Assembly: GCF_000981585.1 (NCBI RefSeq) | Contig: NZ_LN831776.1 | Span: forward strand, 3,145,187 to 3,209,186 | Reading direction: 5' to 3' | Origin: Paenibacillus riograndensis SBR5 | GTDB taxonomy: Bacteria; Bacillota; Bacilli; Paenibacillales; Paenibacillaceae | DNA: 64,000 bases | Shown here: piece by piece, positions 8,446-17,770 of the stretch | How positions within the stretch are numbered: position 1 is the stretch's first letter | Layout: every line of letters starts with the position of its first letter | Notes under the pieces: generated by a model | Database searches by the model: none | What the model was told of the DNA's origin: nothing | What the model saw: the letters and a program-made list of their open reading frames with translations, nothing else | Made by a program: the position numbers and the translations under genes

Positions 8446-10092
8446 ATGAAAACACTGGTCATTGTTGACGATGAGCCTTCGGTGCTGAACGGATTGCGGA
8501 GCTATGTGGACTGGGCGGGGCAGGGGATCGAGCTGATTGGCACGGCGGATGACGGAGATGCGGGACTTGAGATGATCAAGGCGCTGAAGCCGGATATCGT
8601 ACTGACCGATGTGCAGATGCCGGCGATGGACGGCATCCGGATGGCGGCGGAAGTGCGTGCGGTGCTGCCTTTCACTAAAATCGTGTTCATCAGCGGGCAT
8701 AACGATGCCGAATATTTGCGGTCTGCGCTGCAGATCCATGCGGTGGATTACCTCCTGAAGCCCATCCGCCGCAAAGAGCTGGCCTCTGTCATGGGCAAGG
8801 TGACGGGAGCGCTCGATGCGGAAGCAAGGGAACGCAGCCGTGTGAAAGAGATGCAGGCCAAGCTGGCCCAGAGTCTGCCACTGCTGCGTGAACGGTTTCT
8901 CCTGTCTGTAATCAGTGACCGCATCAATCCGGCGCATATCCGGGAGAAGCTGGAGTTTCTGGATTTGACGTTGTTATCTGCAAGCGATTACATCATCATC
9001 GTCATTATGATTGATGATGTGCCGCAGGTACTGGATACCCGCAGCGAGCAGGATAAGCAGCTGCTTTCCTACACGGTGCTGAATATTATACAGGAGTTAA
9101 TCGACAAGCAGATGCGGGGCATTACCTTTGAGAAGCAGCCCGGAGAGTATGTGGGAATTCTGCTGACCCGGCAGCTGGAGGACGGAGATGCGGAAGAGGC
9201 TGAGGAGGTTCAGTCTCCCGAGCAGGAGCTTCTCCTGCTGGCGGAATCCATCCGTGACAATCTGCGGCAATGGCTGAAGCTCAGTGTGACCATCGGGGTG
9301 GGCGAAGGCGTCAGCAGCCTGCCGGAATTGCCGTTGTCCTACAAGCAGGCGAGAGGTGCGGCAGACCAGAAATGGTATCTGGGCAAAAACCGCATCCTTT
9401 CGATGGACAAGCTGGAATCTGCTGAGCATCTGCGGTACCGCTATGAAGCGGAGTGGAGTGAACGGGTGCTCACGGCATTAAGGTCTGGAGACCGGGAGCG
9501 CACCTTGAGCGAGCTGGAGCAGATTTTTGCAAGGCTGGAGCAGAACCGCGGGCAGGGCTCCCGTTATGCCCAGAATGTCAGCCTGCATCTGATCCTGCAA
9601 TCCGGGCAGGTTATGCTTGAGCTGAACGGGATGTCAGAGGAGTGGGAGCAGAAGGAGATGGAAGCCTGGAAGCAGGTAATGCGCCAGGAAACGATACATG
9701 ATTTGCTGCAGTATACTGCGGCATATCTGCAAGAGGTTTGCGATTACTCCCGTTTGAAGCGTAGTGGAAAAGCCAGCGAGGTTATTGAACGGGTACGCTT
9801 GCTGATCGGGCAGAGATATTCCGAGAATTTAAGCGCAGCGGACATCGCTGAAGGCGTATATCTCAGCCCTACCTACGTCAGACTGCTGTTCAAGCAGGAA
9901 ACCGGAGAAACCTTATTTGAATATCTGACCAAGGTCCGGATAGAGCAGGCCAAAAACCTGCTGAAAGATCCGCAGAATAAATTGTATGAGGTCTGTTATG
10001 CGGTGGGTTATACCGATCCCAGCCACTTCAGCAAGCTGTTCAAAAAAATAACCGGATGTACACCAAGCGCATACAGGGAGCAGCTGAAATGA
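8446..10092 (+). CDS. YesN-type response regulator (receiver + AraC HTH)
   Basis: A 548-residue response regulator. The receiver domain (1-120) has acidic Asp8/Asp9, phospho-acceptor Asp55 in LTDVQMPAMDG, and Lys105 in DYLLKP. A long middle region of about 300 residues is typical of YesN proteins, and the last 100 residues form an AraC double HTH (AADIAEGVYLSPTYVRLLFK, then LYEVCYAVGYTDPSHFSKLF). The start at 8446 is chosen for GAAAGGAAC just upstream. It lies before, not after, its kinase gene, and the pair precedes the ABC importer at 12920, which it most likely activates in response to an external sugar. Confidence 0.92.
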   Translation: MKTLVIVDDEPSVLNGLRSYVDWAGQGIELIGTADDGDAGLEMIKALKPDIVLTDVQMPAMDGIRMAAEVRAVLPFTKIVFISGHNDAEYLRSALQIHAVDYLLKPIRRKELASVMGKVTGALDAEARERSRVKEMQAKLAQSLPLLRERFLLSVISDRINPAHIREKLEFLDLTLLSASDYIIIVIMIDDVPQVLDTRSEQDKQLLSYTVLNIIQELIDKQMRGITFEKQPGEYVGILLTRQLEDGDAEEAEEVQSPEQELLLLAESIRDNLRQWLKLSVTIGVGEGVSSLPELPLSYKQARGAADQKWYLGKNRILSMDKLESAEHLRYRYEAEWSERVLTALRSGDRERTLSELEQIFARLEQNRGQGSRYAQNVSLHLILQSGQVMLELNGMSEEWEQKEMEAWKQVMRQETIHDLLQYTAAYLQEVCDYSRLKRSGKASEVIERVRLLIGQRYSENLSAADIAEGVYLSPTYVRLLFKQETGETLFEYLTKVRIEQAKNLLKDPQNKLYEVCYAVGYTDPSHFSKLFKKITGCTPSAYREQLK

Positions 10093-10144
10093 GGCTGCCT
10101 GAACACTTGCAGGAACAAGCCGGGCAGAGCGGGGGGGGTGAATT

Positions 10145-11989
10145 ATGAAAAAAGCCTGGGCTTATCTGATTGGACTCAGTCAGGGGATTCTCTCTGCGAA
10201 AAATTGGCTGCTTGCCTATGTATTGCTCATTCTGCTGCCTGTGTCGATTATGCTCGGCACCTTTTATCAGCGCTCCAATGAGGTTCTGGAGAAGGAAGTG
10301 ACCCGCACGATGCAGCTCACCCTGAAGCAAGCGGGAATGAACCTGACCTATAAGCTGAACCATATCCGCGACAGCAGCAACTCCGTCTTCATGAACCAGA
10401 TCCTGTACGACAATCTGCTGCAAAAGGACAAGATTACCGATCAGCTGGGCCAGATCAGGGAACTGCGGAATCTTGCCGAAACCGCCCAGGAGAATGAGGA
10501 TATTTTCCGGCTGCGGTTTTTTGTTGAGGCTTCCCGGATGTACGGCGGTGACCGGATTAACCTGTATCCGCTGGCGGATATGGACCAATACCCTTGGTAC
10601 GAAGCTGTGAAGGAGGCTGGCGGGGGCATTGTCTGGACGGGAGTATATCCGGAAATCTATAACGATTATGGGGAAAAGAAGATTTTCTCTGCCGCCCGGC
10701 TGCTGCGCAACCCCCGGGACTATGAGGAGATTGTCGGCGTTTTGGTGATGGATGTATCTGAAACGCTGGTACAGGAGATTGTGTCGGAGCTGCAATTCTC
10801 GGAGAAGTATGCACCGTATCTGCTTGACGGGCGCGGCAAGCTGATCTATGGAACAACTGGACCTGAAGGTGTGGAATCCGATGCTGCAGCAGGCTCCGAG
10901 CAAAAGATGAACCAGCTTCCCGAAGACGTGCTTAGCGCGATTAGCCATTCTGAAGAAGGAGTTGTTAAAAGAACCATTGGCCGCGACAACGTAAATGTGG
11001 TATACACGACTGTTGGCACGACAGGCTGGAAGCTGGTTGCACAGGTATCGGAAGCGGAAATCTCGCACCGCGCCACGGCGCTTGGCCAGTTCACCAGTAT
11101 TGCAACCCTGGCGGGGATCACGGTCATGTTCCTTGTGCTGGTGTTTGTGCTGCTGATGTTCATGATCCAGGGCGTGCAGCGCCGGGTGCAGATGATCCTG
11201 CGGATGATCCGCAAGGAGGGGATCGGGTGGCTGGAGGAGCGCCGGTCGATGCCGGACGGGGATTTCCGCCTGCTGGAACGCAGTGTTGATCATCTGATTC
11301 ATAAGGTGAACAACCTGGTGGAGGAATCCTATCAGGCAAAGATACAGGAGCGTGAAGCCCAGCTGAGGACGCTGCAGGCCCAGATCAATCCCCATTTTCT
11401 CTACAACGCCCTGGATATGATTAATTGGTCAGCGATTTCCCATAATGCCGAGGATACCAGCGAAATGATCGAGGCGCTGGCCCAGTATTTCCGGCTAAGT
11501 CTGAACAAAGGCCGTGATAATGTCAGCATTGAGGATGAACTGGAGCTGGTGCGGGTGTTCCTGGAGATTCAGCAGAACCGGTTTCCTTCTACCTTCACGT
11601 TCTCCATCCAGGCCGAGCCTGGCCTGGAATCTTATATCATCCCCAAGCTGACGCTGCAGCCGCTGGTAGAGAATGCGCTGCTGCATGGCATACGCAAGAC
11701 GAAATCCAAGCAGGGAACGATTGAAATCTCGGTGCGTCTGGAGAACGGCGATGTTGTCCTGACTGTGGCGGATGACGGCATCGGGATGGACCCGAAGCAG
11801 GCGAACCGCCTGCTGCTTGAACCCGCCGCCGGACAGCAGGCGGATGGAATGGAAGGCTCGTTCGGATTATATAATGTGCAGGAAAGAATCCGTTATTTTG
11901 CCGGAAACCGCTATGGCCTGTCCATCGAAACGGAACCGGGCAAGGGCACAGTTGTAAGGGTTGCTGTAAAGGCTGTTTTAAGAAAATAA
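10145..11989 (+). CDS. YesM-type sensor histidine kinase
   Basis: A 614-residue membrane kinase. A first hydrophobic helix lies near residues 20-40, then an extracellular Cache-like sensor, a second helix near 320-340, HAMP, the His-kinase domain with phospho-acceptor His417 in NPHFLYNALD, and a C-terminal ATPase with N-box NALLHG, GIGM and GSFGLYN. The start follows GGGGGGGTG. The partner is the regulator ending 52 bases upstream. Kinases of this subfamily usually sense glycans or a sugar-loaded binding protein at the cell surface. Confidence 0.93.
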   Translation: MKKAWAYLIGLSQGILSAKNWLLAYVLLILLPVSIMLGTFYQRSNEVLEKEVTRTMQLTLKQAGMNLTYKLNHIRDSSNSVFMNQILYDNLLQKDKITDQLGQIRELRNLAETAQENEDIFRLRFFVEASRMYGGDRINLYPLADMDQYPWYEAVKEAGGGIVWTGVYPEIYNDYGEKKIFSAARLLRNPRDYEEIVGVLVMDVSETLVQEIVSELQFSEKYAPYLLDGRGKLIYGTTGPEGVESDAAAGSEQKMNQLPEDVLSAISHSEEGVVKRTIGRDNVNVVYTTVGTTGWKLVAQVSEAEISHRATALGQFTSIATLAGITVMFLVLVFVLLMFMIQGVQRRVQMILRMIRKEGIGWLEERRSMPDGDFRLLERSVDHLIHKVNNLVEESYQAKIQEREAQLRTLQAQINPHFLYNALDMINWSAISHNAEDTSEMIEALAQYFRLSLNKGRDNVSIEDELELVRVFLEIQQNRFPSTFTFSIQAEPGLESYIIPKLTLQPLVENALLHGIRKTKSKQGTIEISVRLENGDVVLTVADDGIGMDPKQANRLLLEPAAGQQADGMEGSFGLYNVQERIRYFAGNRYGLSIETEPGKGTVVRVAVKAVLRK

Positions 11990-12000
11990 AGTATTTGTTG

Positions 12001-12052
12001 CACCGATGCCAATCATTCAATAATTTTCCTGGAGGCGGGAATTGGCACGGTG
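12001..12052. repeat. Inverted repeat after the kinase gene
   Basis: CACCGATGCCAAT and ATTGGCACGGTG form a 12-base-pair stem with one bulge and a loop of about 27 bases. There is no T run, so it may be an mRNA 3' stabiliser rather than a terminator. Confidence 0.5.
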
Positions 12053-12064
12053 GGCTCAGGTATA

Positions 12065-12247
12065 GTTGGAAAAAGGGAACTTAATTTCTCCCCAAAATCA
12101 ACAATTGTGAGATTTAAGTGGAAAAAGGAAACTTAATTGGGCGTCATTCCCTCTTCAGGAGCGAAATGAGCTGAATTAGTGACCCTTTTTCCACTTCACC
12201 TGCGAAGAATAGGGGATATGGGGAAATTAGTTATCCTTTTTCCACTT
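12065..12247. repeat. Four-unit intergenic repeat element, copy A
   Basis: Two direct units of about 23 bases (GTTGGAAAAAGGGAACTTAATT at 12065; AAGTGGAAAAAGGAAACTTAATT at 12116) are followed by two inverted units (AATTAGTGACCCTTTTTCCACTT at 12174; AATTAGTTATCCTTTTTCCACTT at 12225). Gaps are 28, 35 and 28 bases. The same geometry recurs at 26288-26470 with unrelated spacer sequence. The two halves are complementary and could fold into a long stem. No open reading frame of note is inside. Confidence 0.7.
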
Positions 12248-12346
12248 GGAATTGCCGAAGGATTGATAAGGGGCTCTCAAGGAAACGCTAAACTGGAATC
12301 CACAACGCAGCGTTGTCCGGTGAAGGATGACGCAGCCGTAAGCTCA

Positions 12347-12694
12347 TTATTTTTCCCAAAGTTCGATCAGCCGGCCTTCAGGATCTTCAATCCAAATAAA
12401 CTGTCCAAATTCACTGCTCTCTTTTTTCTTTGCAAGAGGTACACCAATTTGTTCAAGATGTTTAATCGTCTCGTCTAGATTATAGACTTGGAAATTTAAC
12501 ATCACTTGTTGTTCTGTCGGAAAATAACTGTCGTTCTCGCTAAAGAACGAAAAGATCGTCTCATTTCCTGCTTGGGGTTTTATCACAGTCCCATTCCAAT
12601 CTTCTATTTCAACCTGCAACACATCACTGTACCATTTTTTTATAGCTTCAAGATTCCTGGTTCTCCAAAATATTCCTCCGAAACCTTTGATCAT
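12347..12694 (-). CDS. VOC-superfamily (glyoxalase/bleomycin-resistance-like) protein
   Basis: A 115-residue protein with the single-module VOC pattern: GGIFWRTRNLEAIKKWYSDVL at the N-terminus (beta-alpha-beta start) and FIWIEDPEGRLIELWEK at the C-terminus, where Glu in the last strand is a usual metal ligand. It is a small cytoplasmic protein that probably works as a dimer. Substrate is unknown; relatives isomerise glyoxals, bind antibiotics or have no known activity. It lies opposite to the flanking sugar genes and is probably unrelated to them. Confidence 0.8.
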   Translation of the reverse strand: MIKGFGGIFWRTRNLEAIKKWYSDVLQVEIEDWNGTVIKPQAGNETIFSFFSENDSYFPTEQQVMLNFQVYNLDETIKHLEQIGVPLAKKKESSEFGQFIWIEDPEGRLIELWEK

Positions 12695-12800
12695 CGTATC
12701 TGACTCCTGTCTGTTATCAAATTTTTAGCTATCCGAATTTACATTAAATATTCTACGTTATTCTACGTTTAAATTTAAGTTCCATTTTCAACTTTCCTGC

Positions 12801-12888
12801 CCGCTAAGCGCTTTCGGATTTACAGTCGCCAGAGACCAGAAATAATCAGATTACCCTCTACAAGCCGTTTCCCGTTCCCCGGTATAAT
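12801..12888 (+). promoter_or_regulatory. Promoter region of the second ABC operon, with weak cre-like site
   Basis: A perfect -10 TATAAT lies at 12883-12888, 32 bases before the start codon, but no good -35 is found, so activator dependence is likely. CTAAGCGCTTTCGG (about 12804-12817) retains the AAGCG-TTTC core of a cre site but lacks the outer TG/CA. Confidence 0.4.
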
Positions 12889-12919
12889 CAACTCACAAGC
12901 ATATGGGGGGTGAGTGATC

Positions 12920-13885
12920 TTGGGCGCAGGTGCTACGGAGTTGAACCGGAAGAGCAGAGCAGCCGCAGCCAGAAGCAGGTCCGCAGGCAAGTGGAGAATC
13001 GCTTGGAGGAACAGGGACTATTATGTGCTGCTGATACCCGGTCTTTTGTTTTTGCTGCTGTTCAAATATACGCCTTTGTATGGCGTACTGATCGCCTTTC
13101 AGGACTTTAATATTTTTGACGGCATCAGAGGCAGTGAATGGGTGGGGCTGGAGCAGTTTCACAAGCTGGTCCAGTCCGAAGAGTTCGGACAGGTATTCAT
13201 GAATACGCTGCTGATCAGCGTGTATAAAATCGTGTTGCTGTTTCCCGTTCCGATAGTCATCGCACTGGTACTGAACGAGGTGCGGCTGATGTTTTTTAAA
13301 CGAACGATCCAGACGATTATCTATCTTCCGCATTTTCTGTCCTGGGTTATTATTTCCGGATTGTTCGTGACGATTCTCTCCACCTCAGGGGGGCTCGTCA
13401 ACAACATCATCCAGTGGTTTGGCGGTGAGCCGGTCAGTTTTTTTGTCAGCAACCAGTATTTCCGCAGTCTGGTGGTCTTCACTGCCGGGTGGAAGGAGGT
13501 GGGCTGGAATGCCATTGTCTTCATTGCCGCTATCGCCGGGATTGACCAGGAGCAATATGAAGCCGCTTCCATTGACGGGGCAGGCCGGATCCGCCGGATG
13601 CTGCATATCTCGCTCCCGGGAATTCTGCCTACTGTGGTGCTGATGTTCATTCTTCGCCTGGGCTCCGTTCTGGATGCCGGGACCGAACAGATTCTAACAA
13701 TGTATAATCCGGTAGTCTACGAGACGGCTGATGTCATCGGAACCTTTGTATACCGGATCGGCCTTGGCAAAATGGACTACAGCTTCAGCACGGCAGTCGG
13801 ATTATTCAACTCGGTCGTAGGTTTTATTCTCATTGTCTCCGGCAACTATATCAGCCGCAAGCTGCTGAAGCGCGGGATCTGGTGA
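12920..13885 (+). CDS. ABC sugar transporter permease (LplB type)
   Basis: First permease of the second importer. The start is placed at TTG 12920 because GGGGGGTGAG (12905-12914) is 5-7 bases upstream; GTG at 12914 overlaps that site. Hydrophobic segment YYVLLIPGLLFLLLFKYTPL is the first membrane helix, and the EAA loop is EAASIDGAGRIRRMLHISLP. It is 321 residues long, typical for the family. The partner permease follows 22 bases later and the binding protein after that. It is probably activated by the response regulator at 8446. Confidence 0.92.
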   Translation: MGAGATELNRKSRAAAARSRSAGKWRIAWRNRDYYVLLIPGLLFLLLFKYTPLYGVLIAFQDFNIFDGIRGSEWVGLEQFHKLVQSEEFGQVFMNTLLISVYKIVLLFPVPIVIALVLNEVRLMFFKRTIQTIIYLPHFLSWVIISGLFVTILSTSGGLVNNIIQWFGGEPVSFFVSNQYFRSLVVFTAGWKEVGWNAIVFIAAIAGIDQEQYEAASIDGAGRIRRMLHISLPGILPTVVLMFILRLGSVLDAGTEQILTMYNPVVYETADVIGTFVYRIGLGKMDYSFSTAVGLFNSVVGFILIVSGNYISRKLLKRGIW

Positions 13886-13907
13886 GGAAGAAAGGAGCAG
13901 CACAACT

Positions 13908-14783
13908 ATGACAAAACGGACTAAAGGCGATCTTTTGCTGGATATCGGGGTATATGCGTTTCTGATTGCCCTGGGACTGATCATGCTGCTGCCCTTGGCG
14001 AGTGTTTTCTCCAAAGCCGTCAGCGAAGAGTGGGCGATCACCTCCGGCAAAGTGGGCATTCTGCCCGTAGGGTTCCAGCTCGATACCCTGATGCAAGTCA
14101 TTTCCTCATCCGTGTTCATCAGGGCCTTCTGTATATCTGTCGGTGTTACCGCCGTTGGGACCATAATTTCTATTCTTATGACGGCGCTTACAGCCTATCC
14201 GCTGTCCAAACGCAATCTTCCCGGCATTTCCTTCTGTATGGTGCTGTTCATCTTTACGATGCTGTTCAGCGGCGGATTGATTCCCAATTATCTGCTGATG
14301 CGCCAGCTGCACCTCGTAGACAATCTCTGGGTGCTGATTCTGCCGGGAATGATCAGCGTGTTCAACATGCTGGTGATCAAAAGCTATTATGAAAGCCTGC
14401 CCGAAGCGCTGGAGGAATCGGCACGGATCGACGGAGCGAAGACTTATACCATTTTGTTCCGGATCATTCTTCCGCTCAGTATGCCCGTGATCGCTACTAT
14501 TGCACTGTTCTATGCCGTGGGCTACTGGAACGATTATTTCGGCCCGATGATTTACATTAATGACACCGCGCTTAAGACGCTGCAGCTCTACCTGCAGGAT
14601 GTGGTGATGGACGCAAACAACGCGAATCTCACGAATAAAAGTATAGATGATCTTATGAATATGTCGCCTGAAGGCATCCGCGCAGCCACAGTCGTCGCAT
14701 CCACGGTGCCGATCCTGCTCGTATATCCGTTTATGCAGAAGTATTTTATCAAAGGGGTGCTGATTGGTTCGGTGAAGGGTTGA
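13908..14783 (+). CDS. ABC sugar transporter permease (LplC type)
   Basis: Second permease, 291 residues. EAA loop EESARIDGAKTYTILFRIIL and C-terminal FIKGVLIGSVKG are the family signatures. The start is preceded by GAAAGGAG. It pairs with the product of the upstream gene in the membrane. Gene order permease-permease-binding protein is the same as in the first operon at 750-4346, but the sequences are clearly diverged, so this is a separate system and not a recent duplication. Confidence 0.94.
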   Translation: MTKRTKGDLLLDIGVYAFLIALGLIMLLPLASVFSKAVSEEWAITSGKVGILPVGFQLDTLMQVISSSVFIRAFCISVGVTAVGTIISILMTALTAYPLSKRNLPGISFCMVLFIFTMLFSGGLIPNYLLMRQLHLVDNLWVLILPGMISVFNMLVIKSYYESLPEALEESARIDGAKTYTILFRIILPLSMPVIATIALFYAVGYWNDYFGPMIYINDTALKTLQLYLQDVVMDANNANLTNKSIDDLMNMSPEGIRAATVVASTVPILLVYPFMQKYFIKGVLIGSVKG

Positions 14784-14821
14784 CCTGCGGATTTTAGAAC
14801 TTATGGGGAGGTTTAATTCAT

Positions 14822-16369
14822 ATGATAATGATAAATAGAAAATGGTTGTCACTTGTGCTGTGTGCGGGGCTTGCGGCATCGATCGCCGGCTGCGGTTCAT
14901 CCGGCAATACGAACAAGGAAGGGGCGGCAGGAGGTACAGCGGAGCAATCAGCCGGTGCGCAAACAGAGGGCGGCTCCAAACCGGAGCTGAAAACGCTTAA
15001 TATATGGTCAAAGGATGATTATAACACGTATAAGCTGGCTAAGGTGGTGGAGGAACAAACGGGCTATAAGGTTAAATATGAAATGCTGCCTGCCGACAAG
15101 GCGATGGATAAGCTGAATCTGCTGATTTCCTCCGCCGAGCCATACGATGTCATTACCATCACAGGGGAAAAGGCCGCCTATACCGACTATGCCAAAATGG
15201 GCGCGCTCGTCGATCTGACGCCGCTGATTGATAAGTATGGAGAGAATATCAAAGCTTCCATCTCTCCGGAATCCTTCGAGGCCATGAAGGTGGACGGCAA
15301 AATTTACGCCATTCCGAACCGGACCTCCGAGTTCGTTGGCAGCAGTCTGATGATCCGCACGGATTGGCTCGATAAGCTCGGCCTGAAGATGCCCGCAACA
15401 CTTGATGAATTAACCGCAGTCCTGAAAGCCTTTAAAGAAAAAGACCCCGGCGGCAACGGCGATAAAGGCGCTCCGCTCTCCATTGACGGCGCACAGGCTA
15501 CGATGGCTAATGTAACCGGAGCTTTCGGCATTGCCACGGGCTGGAGCGAGGTGGACGGCAAGCTGGTCGCGGCGCCGCTGCAGCCGGGGTTCAAGGAATA
15601 TCTCAGCTATGCGGCTGACTTGTATAAACAGGGATTGCTGGATAAGGAATTTGCCGTGAACAAGGACGCAACGCTGAAGGAGAAATTCACCAGTGGCCGG
15701 GTCGGTGTGATTCCGCTTCCGTGGTATGACATCCCGGGCATTGCCGATGCCTTGACCAAGAACTTCCCGGATGCCAAATATGCATATGTTCCCGCCCTGA
15801 AGGGCAAGAACGGGCAGGCAGGCCTGGGGATGAGCGGCGGCTTCGACCGGCTGACGTTTATTCCGAAATCCTCGAAGCACCCGGAAGACGCGATAAAGTG
15901 GATCAACGCCAAGCTGGATAAAGACACCTTCAAGCTGATCGCCATTGGCGAAGAAGGCAAGCACTTCACCTACAAAGACGGTGTATACAGCCCGATTCTG
16001 CCCCTGTTCACGGATGAGCGCGGGCTTGCGAGCAACTATTTGACCGGGATTGATGAAAAGCTGTATCCCGTCTACTGGCAGGCCCGTGTCCAGAAAGACC
16101 CGCGTTTGTTCGCAGGCTTCACCTTCCTGAACAGCGAAATTCCGGCAGAATACCGGATCTCCGATCCGCTGGCGCTGGCGCCGTCCTTACCGGAATATTC
16201 GAAGAACAACGCGTCGCTGAATCAAATGATCAATGATTTTGCCGTCAAAGTGATTGTGGGCGAGGAATCTACCGACGCCGTGGCGGCGTTCATCGAGAAA
16301 TACAACGCCGCCGGCGGAGAAGCCAGCAGCAAGGAAGTCAATGAATGGTATGCTTCGGTGAAGAAATAG
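14822..16369 (+). CDS. Sugar-binding lipoprotein of the second ABC importer
   Basis: A 515-residue extracellular binding protein. Signal peptide with lipobox SIAGC (Cys near residue 24), then a Gly/Ala/Glu-rich linker. Further on are LKTLNIWSKDDYNTYKL, MIRTDWLDKLGLKMPATLDE and SKEVNEWYASVKK, a C-terminal ending shared with the other binding proteins of this window. The start at 14822 follows GGGGAGG. It feeds the permeases encoded directly upstream; the ligand cannot be read from the sequence. Confidence 0.93.
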   Translation: MIMINRKWLSLVLCAGLAASIAGCGSSGNTNKEGAAGGTAEQSAGAQTEGGSKPELKTLNIWSKDDYNTYKLAKVVEEQTGYKVKYEMLPADKAMDKLNLLISSAEPYDVITITGEKAAYTDYAKMGALVDLTPLIDKYGENIKASISPESFEAMKVDGKIYAIPNRTSEFVGSSLMIRTDWLDKLGLKMPATLDELTAVLKAFKEKDPGGNGDKGAPLSIDGAQATMANVTGAFGIATGWSEVDGKLVAAPLQPGFKEYLSYAADLYKQGLLDKEFAVNKDATLKEKFTSGRVGVIPLPWYDIPGIADALTKNFPDAKYAYVPALKGKNGQAGLGMSGGFDRLTFIPKSSKHPEDAIKWINAKLDKDTFKLIAIGEEGKHFTYKDGVYSPILPLFTDERGLASNYLTGIDEKLYPVYWQARVQKDPRLFAGFTFLNSEIPAEYRISDPLALAPSLPEYSKNNASLNQMINDFAVKVIVGEESTDAVAAFIEKYNAAGGEASSKEVNEWYASVKK

Positions 16370-16384
16370 CCGGGAGGGAAGCGC

Positions 16385-17769
16385 ATGGGCAGTTACAGAA
16401 TGAACAGCGAAATACCGCTTCAGGATTCATGGGATGTTATTGTTGTGGGGGGAGGCCCGGCCGGATGCACCGCCGCAGCCGCGGCGGCGCGGGAGGGGGC
16501 CAGAACCCTGCTGGTTGAAGCCACAAGCAGCCTGGGCGGAATGGGGACCTCGGGACTTGTCCCGGCGTGGTGCCCATTCTCTGATCTGGAGCAGATCATT
16601 TACCGGGGGCTGGCTGTGAAGGTGTTCGAGTCCCTCAAGGCGCAGATGCCGCATGTCCGCAAGGATGCTATGGACTGGGTACCGATGACCCGGAGAAGCT
16701 GAAGGTTATCTATGACGACCTGGTCCGGGAGCCGGGGGCAGTCGTTCAGTTCATGACACAGCTTGGGGCGGTAGATACAGATGACAACGGCAAGGTGACG
16801 GCGCTGATTACGGCCAGCAAGAACGGACTTCAGGCTCTCCAGGCCAAGGTGTATATCGATTGTACGGGTGATGCGGATGTTGCCGCTTGGGCGGGAGCGG
16901 AATATCTCAAGGGAGATACGCAGACCGGTGAGATGATGCCTGCCACACACTGCTTCACCCTGGGTAATGTGGATGAATACGCTTATCTCAATGGTCCGCT
17001 GCTGCACAGCAACAACAAAACCAGTCCGATCTATGACATCCTCAAATCAGGCTGCTATCCCCTGATTCCTGATGCGCATATCTGCAACAACATGATCGCC
17101 CCCAGAACGGTGGGGTTCAACGCCGGACATTTATGGGAAGTGGATAATACGGATGCCGGGTCCATATCGGAGGCCCTGATGCAGGGCCGCAAGCTGGCTG
17201 CAGCCTACAGGGACGCGCTTGCTGAATTTATACCGGCTTCTTTTGGAAGCTCATATGTAGCCAATACGGGATCTTTGCTGGGCGTGCGGGAGACACGGAG
17301 AATTACCGGAGATTATGTGCTTAGTGTTGAAGATTATGTGGCCCGCCGCAGCTTTGCGGATGAAATCTGCCGCAACAGCTATTTCATTGATATTCATGGA
17401 ACGGAGAAGGAAGAAAAGCAGGCCGGAGGCAAACCGGAAGTCATTAAACGTTATGGTCCGGGGGAATCGCACGGTATTCCTTACCGCTGCCTGACACCCC
17501 GATCTCTGAAAAATGTATTGGTTGCCGGACGCTCCATTTCTTGTGTACGCGAGGTGCAGGGCAGTGTCAGAGTGATGCCGGTCTGTCTGGCCATGGGTGA
17601 AGCTGCCGGAATCGCGGCTGCCATGGCCTCCGCACAGCCAGCGCCTGACGTCCACGCAGTAGATATCGCTGCGCTCCGCAGACGTCTGCGGGAGGAAGGC
17701 GCATATCTGCCGCTGACCGAAGCTGAAGCGGCAGATGCAACCGCAGCCGGAAACTTTAAACACCATTGA
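16385..17769 (+). pseudogene. FAD-dependent oxidoreductase, interrupted by a frameshift
   Basis: Two reading frames together encode one FAD-dependent dehydrogenase of the FAD_oxidored type (about 460 residues). The first frame holds the dinucleotide-binding motif [14 protein letters not shown] and ends at 16702; the second resumes with [13 protein letters not shown] and contains YIDCTGDADVAAWAG and the C-terminal FAD contact VLVAGRSISCVREVQGS. The break is near 16685, where one missing base (GTACCGATGACC) explains the shift. The gene starts 15 bases after the binding-protein gene, so it belongs to the operon and may oxidise the imported sugar or derivative. Sequencing error cannot be excluded. 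Confidence 0.82.
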
Positions 17770-17770
17770 T

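Noticed and set aside
10040..11395. Open frame of 451 codons opposite the histidine kinase gene
   Set aside because: Antisense to a conserved kinase; composition rich in His, Gln and Leu typical of reverse-frame shadows; no ribosome site.
12065..12247. CRISPR array
   Set aside because: The repeats are short, imperfect, in both orientations and limited to four units; no cas genes nearby.
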